A stretch of 51,238 bases of DNA from JBFXAM01 sp050184295 (lineage in GTDB: Bacteria; Planctomycetota; Phycisphaerae; UBA1845; Fen-1342), in contig JBFXAM010000021.1 in assembly GCA_050184295.1 (NCBI GenBank), forward strand, positions 1 through 51,238, given 5' to 3'. The notes under the pieces are model-generated. The model saw nothing but the letters and a program-made list of their open reading frames with translations. It was not told where the DNA came from and made no database searches. Positions within the stretch are counted from its first letter, which is position 1. Every line of letters starts with the position of its first letter. Shown here one piece after another: positions 44,166-51,238 of the stretch. A program made the translations under genes and the position numbers.

Positions 44166-45110
44166 TCAGTTCAGCGTCGGGTTATTCTTGAGCGCTTCGA
44201 GCATCTTCAGCGCCGCCGGGCCCGCCAGCACCACGCCCATCGCCGGGAAGATGAACAGCACCAGCGGGATCATCAGCTTGACGGCCGTCTTTTGGGCGCG
44301 CTCTTCGGCAGCCTGGCGGCGCTTCGTGCGCAGCGAATCCGCCTGGTTGCGCAGCGCCTTGGCGATGCTCGTGCCGAACTTCTCCGCCTGCAACACCACC
44401 GACACGAGGCTGCGCATCTCTTCGAGCCCGACGCGCCGCGCCATGTTCTCCAACGCCTCGCCGCGCGGGATGCCCATCTGCGTCTCCGCCGTGGCGATCC
44501 GCATCTCTTCAGACAGCTCGGGGTGAACGGTCGTCATCTCATCGCCGACGCGCTTCAGCGCGGCGTCGAGCGCGAGCCCCGACTCGACGGAGACGACGAG
44601 CAGGTCCAGCGTGTCGGGCAGGCCGCAGCGGACCTTGTCGCGGCGCCCGCCGACCGCGACCGTCAGCCAGAGGTTCGGGAGCATGAAGCCCAGCCCGCCG
44701 GCGAACGCGACGACACTCGCGGTCGTGGTCATTTGGTATCCGGCGGAGAGGCCGACGATGCCGGCAATGACGAGACCGGCGACGCCGAGGATGGTCTTGC
44801 TGGCCAGGAAGATCGTCTGGGCGCCGGCGTTGCGGAAGCCGGCGTTGGCGAGCTTGAGGCGCAGGTTCGTCTGCTCCTCGTCCGAGATCGGCATGATCAG
44901 CCTGCCCAGCGTGGGCGAGGCCTTCTTGATCAGGTCGTCGGTGGCCGTCTTGCGCGCCTTCTCCTGGATCTCGGCGACTTCGTCCGCCGAGCGGCGCCCG
45001 AGCAGCCGGCGCTTCACCGCGTCGCGCTCGCTCTGGCGGTTCGGCATCAGGCTATACACAACGAGCCCGCCGCCCACGACGAGCAGGAACAGAAGCGTGA
45101 TGGTCTCCAT
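44166..45110 (-). CDS. tadC: Tad pilus inner-membrane protein TadC (type II secretion F domain)
   Basis: TadC is, with TadB, the inner-membrane platform of the Tad (Flp pilus) machine. The 314 residues have an N-terminal helix (ITLLFLLVVGGGLVVYSLMP), two central membrane segments, the T2SSF cytoplasmic domain (LPDTLDLLVVSVESGLALDA ... MGIPRGEALENMARRVG ... VLQAEKFGTSIAKALR) and a final membrane pair (KLMIPLVLFIFPAMGVVLAG). ATG 45110 has GAGGGAG upstream. It is the last gene of a five-gene minus-strand operon; tadB is 146 bases upstream. Confidence 0.92.
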   Translation of the reverse strand: METITLLFLLVVGGGLVVYSLMPNRQSERDAVKRRLLGRRSADEVAEIQEKARKTATDDLIKKASPTLGRLIMPISDEEQTNLRLKLANAGFRNAGAQTIFLASKTILGVAGLVIAGIVGLSAGYQMTTTASVVAFAGGLGFMLPNLWLTVAVGGRRDKVRCGLPDTLDLLVVSVESGLALDAALKRVGDEMTTVHPELSEEMRIATAETQMGIPRGEALENMARRVGLEEMRSLVSVVLQAEKFGTSIAKALRNQADSLRTKRRQAAEERAQKTAVKLMIPLVLFIFPAMGVVLAGPAALKMLEALKNNPTLN

Positions 45111-45256
45111 CGTCGCACTCCCTCAAGCGGCCGCGACGCGGCAAACGAGTCGCCGCGGCATTGGATCACCGATTCGCTCGCACGCCGGACGCGCCGCCGC
45201 CACCGATCCGCGCAGCCCGCCGACGGCTCCCGAGGCGCGCCCGCCGGCGGCGTCGC

Positions 45257-46264
45257 TCAAACCTTGATGTTCACGATCTTTTTGATCATCGCCCAGCCCA
45301 TGAGCTGCATCGTGACCGCGGCGGTGAGCATCATGCGCCCCGCATCGGTCTTGATCAGCAGCTCGGCGTACTCGCGGTTCACCTGGAGCATCGCGAAGAA
45401 CACGATCACCGGCAGCGCGAGCAACACGTAGCCCGAGAGGCGACCTTCGGCGGTGAGCGCCTGCACGGTGCCGAAGAGCTTGATCCGGTCGCGAATGACC
45501 GTGCCGATCTTGTCGAGCACCTCGGCCAGATCGCCGCCGGTCTGGCGCTGAATCAGGACGGCGGTGACGAAGAAGCGCACGTCGAGCACGTCGACGCGGT
45601 CGGCCATGTTCCGGAGCGCTTCCTCGACCTTCAGTCCCAGGTTCTGCTCGTGAAACACGCGGCCGAACTCGGTGCCGGCGGGGTCGGGCAGTTCGCGCGC
45701 GACGAGCTGCATTCCGCTGGCGAGCGAGTGCCCGGCGCGCAGCGCCTGGCTGAGCAGCTCGAACACGTCCGGCAACTGCTCGGTCAGGCGCTTCAAGCGC
45801 TTCTTGCGCCGGCGAACGAGATAAAGCACCGGAAGCACGAACACCGCGGCGCCCGCGCCCAGCGCCGGCAGAATCGAGATGCCGAACGCCATCAGCCCGG
45901 CAATCGTGACCATGCTGGCGGCCGTGAGCTTGCCGAGCAGCTCCGGCGCCGAGCGCGTCACGTTCGCCTGGTCGAGCACGCGCTGGAACTTGGTCGTGAT
46001 GCTCAGCTTGCTGAGCTTCTGCGCGAGGAAGCCGGTCGCCTCGATCGCCTGGCGGCGCAGCTGCGTCGGATCGGCGGCGGCGGCGCCTTTCGCGGCGCCT
46101 TTGCGGTCGCCTTTCAAGCGCTCGATTACGCGTTTTCGATTCGCGCTGCGCAGGTCGCTGACCAGCTGAAACACGCCATACATCAGCATGACGGAGCCGG
46201 CCAGCGGCAGGATGATCAGCAGGATGCCCTGCGCGCCGCCGAAAAGATTCATCGCAAGAGTCAT
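45257..46264 (-). CDS. tadB: Tad pilus inner-membrane protein TadB (type II secretion F domain)
   Basis: TadB pairs with TadC at the base of the Tad pilus. The 335 residues include an N-terminal membrane helix (ILLIILPLAGSVMLMYGVF), a basic linker, a central membrane pair (MVTIAGLMAFGISILPALGA), the T2SSF domain (LPDVFELLSQALRAGHSLAS ... VFHEQNLGLKVEEALRNMA ... IQRQTGGDLAEVLDKI) and C-terminal helices. The order and motifs are those of TadB rather than TadC. Starts at 46264 and 46252 (MNLFGG) are both possible. tadA ends 47 bases upstream, so translation is likely linked. Confidence 0.92.
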   Translation of the reverse strand: MTLAMNLFGGAQGILLIILPLAGSVMLMYGVFQLVSDLRSANRKRVIERLKGDRKGAAKGAAAADPTQLRRQAIEATGFLAQKLSKLSITTKFQRVLDQANVTRSAPELLGKLTAASMVTIAGLMAFGISILPALGAGAAVFVLPVLYLVRRRKKRLKRLTEQLPDVFELLSQALRAGHSLASGMQLVARELPDPAGTEFGRVFHEQNLGLKVEEALRNMADRVDVLDVRFFVTAVLIQRQTGGDLAEVLDKIGTVIRDRIKLFGTVQALTAEGRLSGYVLLALPVIVFFAMLQVNREYAELLIKTDAGRMMLTAAVTMQLMGWAMIKKIVNIKV

Positions 46265-46311
46265 GGCATCACCATGGCTGAGGTCTCGAAGGCGCGCACC
46301 GCGCCCGGGTT

Positions 46312-47820
46312 CTACACTTCGTCCTGCACCAGTGCACGGGCTTGGAACATGTCCGGCGCGACGTGCGCGCCGGCCGCGAGGAGCCGGTCCATGAAGCCCG
46401 GGCGTACGCCGGTGCAGATCAGCTGACCGTACGCGCGGCCCTGGGAGTCGACGCCGAGCTGCTCGAATTTGAAGATGTCCTGCATGGTGACGATGTCGCC
46501 TTCCATGCCCTGTACTTCGGTGACGTTTGTGATTTTTCGCCGACCGCCGGTGAGTCGCGCGGCCTGCACGATGAGGTTGACCGCGGAGGCGAACTGCTGC
46601 CGAATGGCGCGGGTCGGCAGCTCAAAGCCCGACATCATCACCATGGTCTCGACGCGCTGCACCGCGTCACGCGTGCTGTTGGCGTGCACCGTCGTCATCG
46701 AGCCTTCGTGACCCGTGTTCATGGCCTGCAACATGTCCAGCGTCTCGCCCCCGCGGCACTCGCCGACCACGATCCGGTCCGGACGCATGCGCAGCGCGTT
46801 GATCAGCAGGTCGCGGATCGAGATGCGGCCCTTGCCTTCGATGTTCGGCGGGCGCGTCTCGAGCCGCACGACGTGCGGCTGGCGGAGCTGGAGTTCGGCG
46901 GCGTCCTCGATGGTCACGATGCGCTCGTCGTCGGGAATGAACGACGAGAGGTTGTTCAGCAGCGTCGTCTTACCCGAGCCGGTGCCGCCGACGATGAGGA
47001 TGTTCAGCCCACCGTGCACGCAGGCCTTGAGAAACTCGACGATCTCCGCGGCACAACTGCGGTAGCGGACGTAATCCTCCCACGTGATCGGATCCTTCCC
47101 GAATCGCCGGATCGAGAGCGACGGGCCGTCGATCGCCAGCGGCGGGATGATCGCGTTGACGCGGCTGCCGTCCTTCAGGCGGGCGTCCACCATCGGGCAG
47201 ACTTCATCGCAGCGCCGGCCGAGCGGGCTGACGATCTTGTCAATGATGTGCAGCAGGTGCGCGTTGTCCTTGAACTTGACGTCGGTGAGCGTGAGCCGCC
47301 CGCCGCGCTCGATGTAGACCTGCTGCGGGCCGTTGATGAGGATGTCGCTGACGAGCGGGTCCTTGAGCAGGGCTTCGAGCGGCCCGAGGCCGAAGGTCTC
47401 GTCGAGAATCTCCTCGACGAGCTTCTGGCGTTCGGTGAAGTTGAGCAGCGTGTTCTCTTCCTCGCACAGCGCGCCGACGACCTGTCGGACCTGCTCGCGC
47501 ATCTCGCTGTTGGCTTCGCGGGCGAGCTTCGCCATGTCGAGCTGCTCGACCAGCTTGCGGTGGATCGTGCCCTTGAGATCCTGGAAGCGCTTCGTTCGTT
47601 CGTCTGCCACGCGATCCGGACGCGGGACCGCGGACGGCGGCGGCTGGGCCGGCGCCTTCAGGTTGACCGCGGCCGGCTTGGCCGGCGGCGCGGCCGCGTC
47701 GGCGCCCGGCGGCTTCGAGGGCGGCGCGCTGGGCGCGGCCGGCCTCGCGGGCGCTGGGGGCGCGACGCCGCTCCCCGCGGCGGACTCCGAAACGGTTGGC
47801 TTTTTCGTGAACAGACCCAT
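46312..47820 (-). CDS. tadA: Tad pilus secretion ATPase TadA (CpaF)
   Basis: TadA is the hexameric ATPase that powers pilus assembly. The 502 residues begin with a Pro/Ala-rich linker (15-70), then an N-terminal domain (FGLGPLEALLKDPLVSDILI), Walker A GGTGSGKTT (278-286), the Asp box IVTIEDAAEL, Walker B region RMRPDRIVVGECRGGE, and the His box TGHEGSMTTVHANS. All are family hallmarks. The ATG at 47820 has GGAGG seven bases upstream. It acts at the cytoplasmic face with TadB and TadC, encoded just downstream. Confidence 0.96.
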   Translation of the reverse strand: MGLFTKKPTVSESAAGSGVAPPAPARPAAPSAPPSKPPGADAAAPPAKPAAVNLKAPAQPPPSAVPRPDRVADERTKRFQDLKGTIHRKLVEQLDMAKLAREANSEMREQVRQVVGALCEEENTLLNFTERQKLVEEILDETFGLGPLEALLKDPLVSDILINGPQQVYIERGGRLTLTDVKFKDNAHLLHIIDKIVSPLGRRCDEVCPMVDARLKDGSRVNAIIPPLAIDGPSLSIRRFGKDPITWEDYVRYRSCAAEIVEFLKACVHGGLNILIVGGTGSGKTTLLNNLSSFIPDDERIVTIEDAAELQLRQPHVVRLETRPPNIEGKGRISIRDLLINALRMRPDRIVVGECRGGETLDMLQAMNTGHEGSMTTVHANSTRDAVQRVETMVMMSGFELPTRAIRQQFASAVNLIVQAARLTGGRRKITNVTEVQGMEGDIVTMQDIFKFEQLGVDSQGRAYGQLICTGVRPGFMDRLLAAGAHVAPDMFQARALVQDEV

Positions 47821-47877
47821 CCGACACCTCCCCGGTACACCGCGACGAACGCCGCGCCGCCTGACTGGACTTCCGCG

Positions 47878-49218
47878 TTACGCTTTGGCGCCCGCGAGGA
47901 ACGAGAAAATCCCCTTGCGCGCGACGCCTTCTCCGACCGCGGACTCGCGCGTGGCCCCGTTCATGCTCGGCTGCTTCTGCGCGATCGCGAGCGCCAGCTT
48001 CTGGTACGCCTGGCGCAGCTTCGACTTCGGCGCATAGTCCATCAGGCTCGAACCCATGTTGATCGCCGTGCTCGCCGCCTTCCAATCGTCCGGCAGCGTC
48101 CACTCGATCTTCCGATTGAGCGTGGTCTCGACATCGGCCGCCTCGAGAAACCCCGCGTCGCGTCCAAACCGGTTGCAGACCAGCCGCATGCGGTCGAGAT
48201 TGAATCCGTTCCGCGCCAGCTCGTGCACCATCCGGTCGGTGTTGCGCACACTCGGGACCAGCAGTTGCAGCACCAGCAGATACAGGTCCGTCATGTCAAA
48301 GACGGCCTTGGCGGTCGGGTCGAAGCGCACCGGCCCGTCGACCACGACGAAGTCGTAGTGGGCCTGGAGCGCGGACAGCACGCTCGCGGTGTGCGCGGCG
48401 CTGATTCGCTCCGCGGCCTGCATGTCTTGGGGGTGCGCCAAGACGTGGACGCCGCTGGGGTGCTTCACCATGACGCGCTCGATCATCTCCGTCTCGATCG
48501 AGTCGACCGTGTCGCAAAGCTCCGCGATGGTGTACGTCGGCTGCGCGTCGAGGAACATCGCGACCTGCCCGAAGCGATAGTCGAGGTCGACGACGGCCAC
48601 ACGCGGCTTGCTCGTGATCCCCTGCCAGCCATCCACCTGCGCCAGCTCGACGGCCAGGTTCGTCGCGATCGTCGTCGCGCCGACCCCGCCGCACGTGCCC
48701 ACGATGGGGATCAACTGTCCGAGCCGCGCGCCGCTGCCGGCGGTCTCCCCGCCGATGCGCTGGAGGATTTCGTTGAGTTGCTCCGGCGGAAACGGCTTCC
48801 ACAGGAACTCGCGCATCCCGACGCGCATCGCGCGCATGACGAGTTCGGCGTCGCGGTCCTCGGTCATGCCGATCGCCGCCAGGCGGTCCTTGCGTTGCTC
48901 GATCAGCGGCGCGACGGCGTCCATCATGGCCGGCGGGTTGGGGTCGAGGTGAACCAGCAGCACTTCGGCGGGAAACTGATTCAGCGCCTGACCGAGCAGG
49001 GCCGGATCGTCGATCTCGGCCACGATCTTGACGCCCTCGACGCTGAGAAGATGCGCGCGCAGCTCGGGCGCGGCGTCGTCGTCTCCGTTCACCACGATGA
49101 CCCGAATCGTCTCTGCCACGCGCTGCGTGTCCTTGGTCCCCGCTCGCAGGTCGCCCGCGAAGGTGGCGACCCGGCGTGCTTCGCCGGGCCGCGCGCCGTC
49201 GCGCAGGCGTCCCATCAT
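47878..49218 (-). CDS. tadZ: TadZ/CpaE-like MinD-family ATPase
   Basis: TadZ/CpaE proteins localise the Tad machine. The 446 residues have a receiver-like N-terminal domain (about 37-155, VIVVNGDDDAAPELRAHLLS, MRVGMREFLWKPF) without the full phosphorylation set, then a MinD/ParA fold: deviant Walker A GTCGGVGATT (174-183), VAVVDLDYRFG, and FVVVDGPVRFD. The usual P-loop Lys is Ala181 and the signature Lys position is Cys176; such loss is common in this family, so ATP hydrolysis is doubtful. Two ATGs (49218, 49215) precede a 35-residue extension; a GTG near residue 34 is a possible alternative. The gene sits between tadG and tadA. Confidence 0.88.
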   Translation of the reverse strand: MMGRLRDGARPGEARRVATFAGDLRAGTKDTQRVAETIRVIVVNGDDDAAPELRAHLLSVEGVKIVAEIDDPALLGQALNQFPAEVLLVHLDPNPPAMMDAVAPLIEQRKDRLAAIGMTEDRDAELVMRAMRVGMREFLWKPFPPEQLNEILQRIGGETAGSGARLGQLIPIVGTCGGVGATTIATNLAVELAQVDGWQGITSKPRVAVVDLDYRFGQVAMFLDAQPTYTIAELCDTVDSIETEMIERVMVKHPSGVHVLAHPQDMQAAERISAAHTASVLSALQAHYDFVVVDGPVRFDPTAKAVFDMTDLYLLVLQLLVPSVRNTDRMVHELARNGFNLDRMRLVCNRFGRDAGFLEAADVETTLNRKIEWTLPDDWKAASTAINMGSSLMDYAPKSKLRQAYQKLALAIAQKQPSMNGATRESAVGEGVARKGIFSFLAGAKA

Positions 49219-49345
49219 CCTGTCCGGATCGGCGACGCGTTTCCGCAGCGCGCTGGAAGCGGCGCGCTTCGCGTCCGTGCCGATCTCATCCGTTCATCGC
49301 GGCGCGTCGCAGCGGGGCGGTCCCCGCGCCGCTCGGCGCCGTCGG

Positions 49346-51196
49346 TCACTCGATCAGCGCCACCGGCCGACGACCGCCGAGCGTGCGGAAAATCGTCTCG
49401 AGCTGGTCGGCGTACTCCTCGGGCGTTCCTTCCGCGTGGAAGTGCTGCCCGCCGGCGATCGTCGCGATCTGTCCCAGCAACACCTGGTCCGAGTCGGACC
49501 CGACACTGATCGTGTAGACGCGCATCCCGCGGTCGGCCGCGTCCTGCGCGACCGCGTAGCACCAGTCGCGGACCGTCGAGTTGTTGTCGCCGACGTAGTC
49601 GCCGTCCTCGTTGACGTTCGGCTTGCCGTCCGACATCAGGACGATGACCTTGGCGGCGGCGCTGCGGGCGCGTCCGCTCAGCAGCTCGTTGATTCCCTGC
49701 TGAAGTCCGCCGGCGATGTTGGTCGCGCCGTTGTAGTGTCCGGCCTGCATCGCGTAGAGCCGGTCGGGGACCGACTGCAACGCTTCGGTCAGATTGACCT
49801 CGTGCGACACGGTCTGCGCGAAGATCTCCAGCGACATGTGATCGAGGCTTTCAAGCCCCACGATCACGTCCGTCATCGCCTGGACCGCGTCCTTCACGGC
49901 CTGGAGCGGCTGCTCCGGCGTCGCAAAGAGCTGGGTTTGGTTGATCGACGGGCGCTGTTCGAGCAGCCAGTTCGTAAACGTCTTGAGACCGTAGCGATAG
50001 CGAAACGCCGGGTTGGTGGCGTACATCCGCGAGCTGCTCGACGAATTGGTCGCGACCCAGTTGATGTAGTCGGACCAGTTGAAGCTGACGCGGTATGGGG
50101 GATACCCGATCCACGTCAGCTCGCCGTTCTCGACGTACTGGTCGCCGTCGCCGCCGGAGAACCCGCCGGGACGCCCGCTGCGCCAGGTCGCCAGCCCGAG
50201 GATGACGCCCACGCGGTTGCGGAACACGTTACTCGTGCCGTCATACGAGCCGTTGAGCAGAATGCTGCGGTCGCCGGCGGAATAGCCGCGCGCCGTGAGA
50301 CTGGCGATCGCCGCGCTGTCGGTGCACGTCGAACTCTTGGGGATGTACCAAAGTCCCGCGTCGCTCGTCGGGTCATACGTCTCGGGCACCACTTCGCTGC
50401 CCCACGTGGTCATCGCGCCCACGGCGGGACCGAAGTCCGCGGCGTACTCGGTCTCGGTCTCGCCGCCCGGCACGTACGGACGCGCCGGCGCCGGGCCGTC
50501 GAGCGACGCCCAGATGTCGCGCAGGTTCACCTGGATACCGGGCACGAGCTGTCCATAGTCGCCGGTGAATTGGCGGTAGTGTTGCAGCTCGCTGTCGTCG
50601 TTCATCGAGCTCGAGAGGTCGATGACGACCGCGATGTCGCGCGGGATGAGCACCGCCGACGCACGGGCCCACAGGTCCTTGTGATAAAAGCCGAACAACG
50701 GCGCGAAACGCATCGCCAGCGGGCCGCCCTCGGAGTCCGAAGTGCGGCGCACGGTGATGCGAACGGCGTCGTGTGTTGCGCCGCCGGGCTCGAACCGGTA
50801 CTTTTGCGTTACCGGATCGTAGATCGCGCGTCCGAGCTCGACATCGCGTGCAACGTCGAGCCCCACGTGCGTGCCGAACACCGGGTTGCGCCGCGCGATG
50901 TCGCTGGCCCTGTCACGGGCGGACTCGGCGGGGGACTGCTGGTCGTTGCCGATCAACGCGCCCGCAGCGGCGAGCGCCGCCGCGTCGACCGCGGCTTGCA
51001 GTTCGGTTCGGGTCGTGTACATCGCCCCGATGTCGATCGCCAGCGCGCCCATTCCGAGCATCACGGTCGAAAACAACGCCACCTGCACGACGACGCCGCC
51101 ACGGCGCGCACGGCACCCAGCCGCCGATTGCACCGGTTGGGGCGCGCGCGCCTCGAACGGCGCCGCTCTCAATCGGGATCCTCTGAAACGCTTCAT
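49346..51196 (-). CDS. tadG: TadG-like pseudopilin-associated protein with von Willebrand A domain
   Basis: The 616 residues begin with a TadE/TadG-type segment: RRGG, then a hydrophobic helix (VVVQVALFSTVMLGMGALAI, about 35-57) and the family sequence DIGAMYTTRTELQAAVDAAA followed by LAAAGAL. From about residue 187 comes a vWA domain with the MIDAS D193-L-S195-S-S197 (VIDLSSSM). A long insertion of about 230 residues (roughly 210-440) splits the vWA; the later vWA strands return at KVIVLMSDGKPNVNEDG and RVYTISVGSDSD. It is probably anchored in the inner membrane with the vWA outside. ATG 51196 has GGAGG seven bases upstream. It is the first tad gene visible; pilin, prepilin peptidase and secretin genes are not in the window. 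Confidence 0.88.
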   Translation of the reverse strand: MKRFRGSRLRAAPFEARAPQPVQSAAGCRARRGGVVVQVALFSTVMLGMGALAIDIGAMYTTRTELQAAVDAAALAAAGALIGNDQQSPAESARDRASDIARRNPVFGTHVGLDVARDVELGRAIYDPVTQKYRFEPGGATHDAVRITVRRTSDSEGGPLAMRFAPLFGFYHKDLWARASAVLIPRDIAVVIDLSSSMNDDSELQHYRQFTGDYGQLVPGIQVNLRDIWASLDGPAPARPYVPGGETETEYAADFGPAVGAMTTWGSEVVPETYDPTSDAGLWYIPKSSTCTDSAAIASLTARGYSAGDRSILLNGSYDGTSNVFRNRVGVILGLATWRSGRPGGFSGGDGDQYVENGELTWIGYPPYRVSFNWSDYINWVATNSSSSSRMYATNPAFRYRYGLKTFTNWLLEQRPSINQTQLFATPEQPLQAVKDAVQAMTDVIVGLESLDHMSLEIFAQTVSHEVNLTEALQSVPDRLYAMQAGHYNGATNIAGGLQQGINELLSGRARSAAAKVIVLMSDGKPNVNEDGDYVGDNNSTVRDWCYAVAQDAADRGMRVYTISVGSDSDQVLLGQIATIAGGQHFHAEGTPEEYADQLETIFRTLGGRRPVALIE

Positions 51197-51238
51197 CTTC
51201 TCACCTCCGGAACCTCTGCGCTCCCCCACCGCGAGGGA

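Noticed and set aside
46342..49509. 1055-residue plus-strand ORF over the tad genes
   Set aside because: It is antisense to tadA and tadZ, which are unmistakable; composition is that of a shadow frame.

Overview
The window is about 51 kb of very GC-rich DNA and looks like a chromosome segment of a Planctomycetota bacterium, perhaps close to Phycisphaerae. That assignment is an inference from three things: many secreted proteins ending in a dockerin-like double EF-hand with the motif NNFDID, Cys-rich repeats beginning GACC, and lipid A (lpxI) and Tad pilus genes that imply a diderm envelope. I see no rRNA, tRNA, CRISPR array, transposase or phage gene.

Layout. 1-2.1 kb: two secreted NNFDID proteins. 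2.4-7.3 kb: lpxI, a FolD homologue, malate synthase and a fused methionine sulfoxide reductase. 7.3-9.8 kb: a repeat-rich stretch with a zinc-ribbon membrane protein and a TPR-like exported protein, both invaded by one palindromic repeat. 10-17.6 kb: an alpha/beta hydrolase, an NNFDID protein, a sterol desaturase-type hydroxylase, a B12-binding-type radical SAM protein and a polyprenyl diphosphate synthase. 17.7-21.6 kb: an acyl-CoA carboxyltransferase, divergent from a thiolase-like plus DUF35 pair. 21.6-36.9 kb: housekeeping genes (lepA, aldo/keto reductase, hisN, ArsC-like, metK, proS, a Cys/Met PLP enzyme) with two more NNFDID proteins and a GT-C type membrane glycosyltransferase. 37.4-43.9 kb: three consecutive NNFDID proteins, one with eight GACC repeats and a P-domain, one a beta-helix, and one split by a 10-base homopolymer. 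44.2-51.2 kb: a Tad pilus / type II secretion-like operon (tadC, tadB, tadA, tadZ, tadG) on the minus strand, continuing beyond the right edge.

How it fits together. Eight proteins in 51 kb share the same end module, each behind a different beta-rich body, and seven of them end with it. This looks like a common sorting or docking tag; no cohesin-like partner is visible here. Gaps between genes hold four families of short palindromic repeats, and one family has entered reading frames. Several genes lack a Shine-Dalgarno and have a TANNNT box 6-8 bases before the start codon, which suggests leaderless mRNAs. Two enzymes lack residues their families normally need: the FolD homologue has Gln for the catalytic Lys, and the thiolase-like protein has Gly for the nucleophilic Cys.
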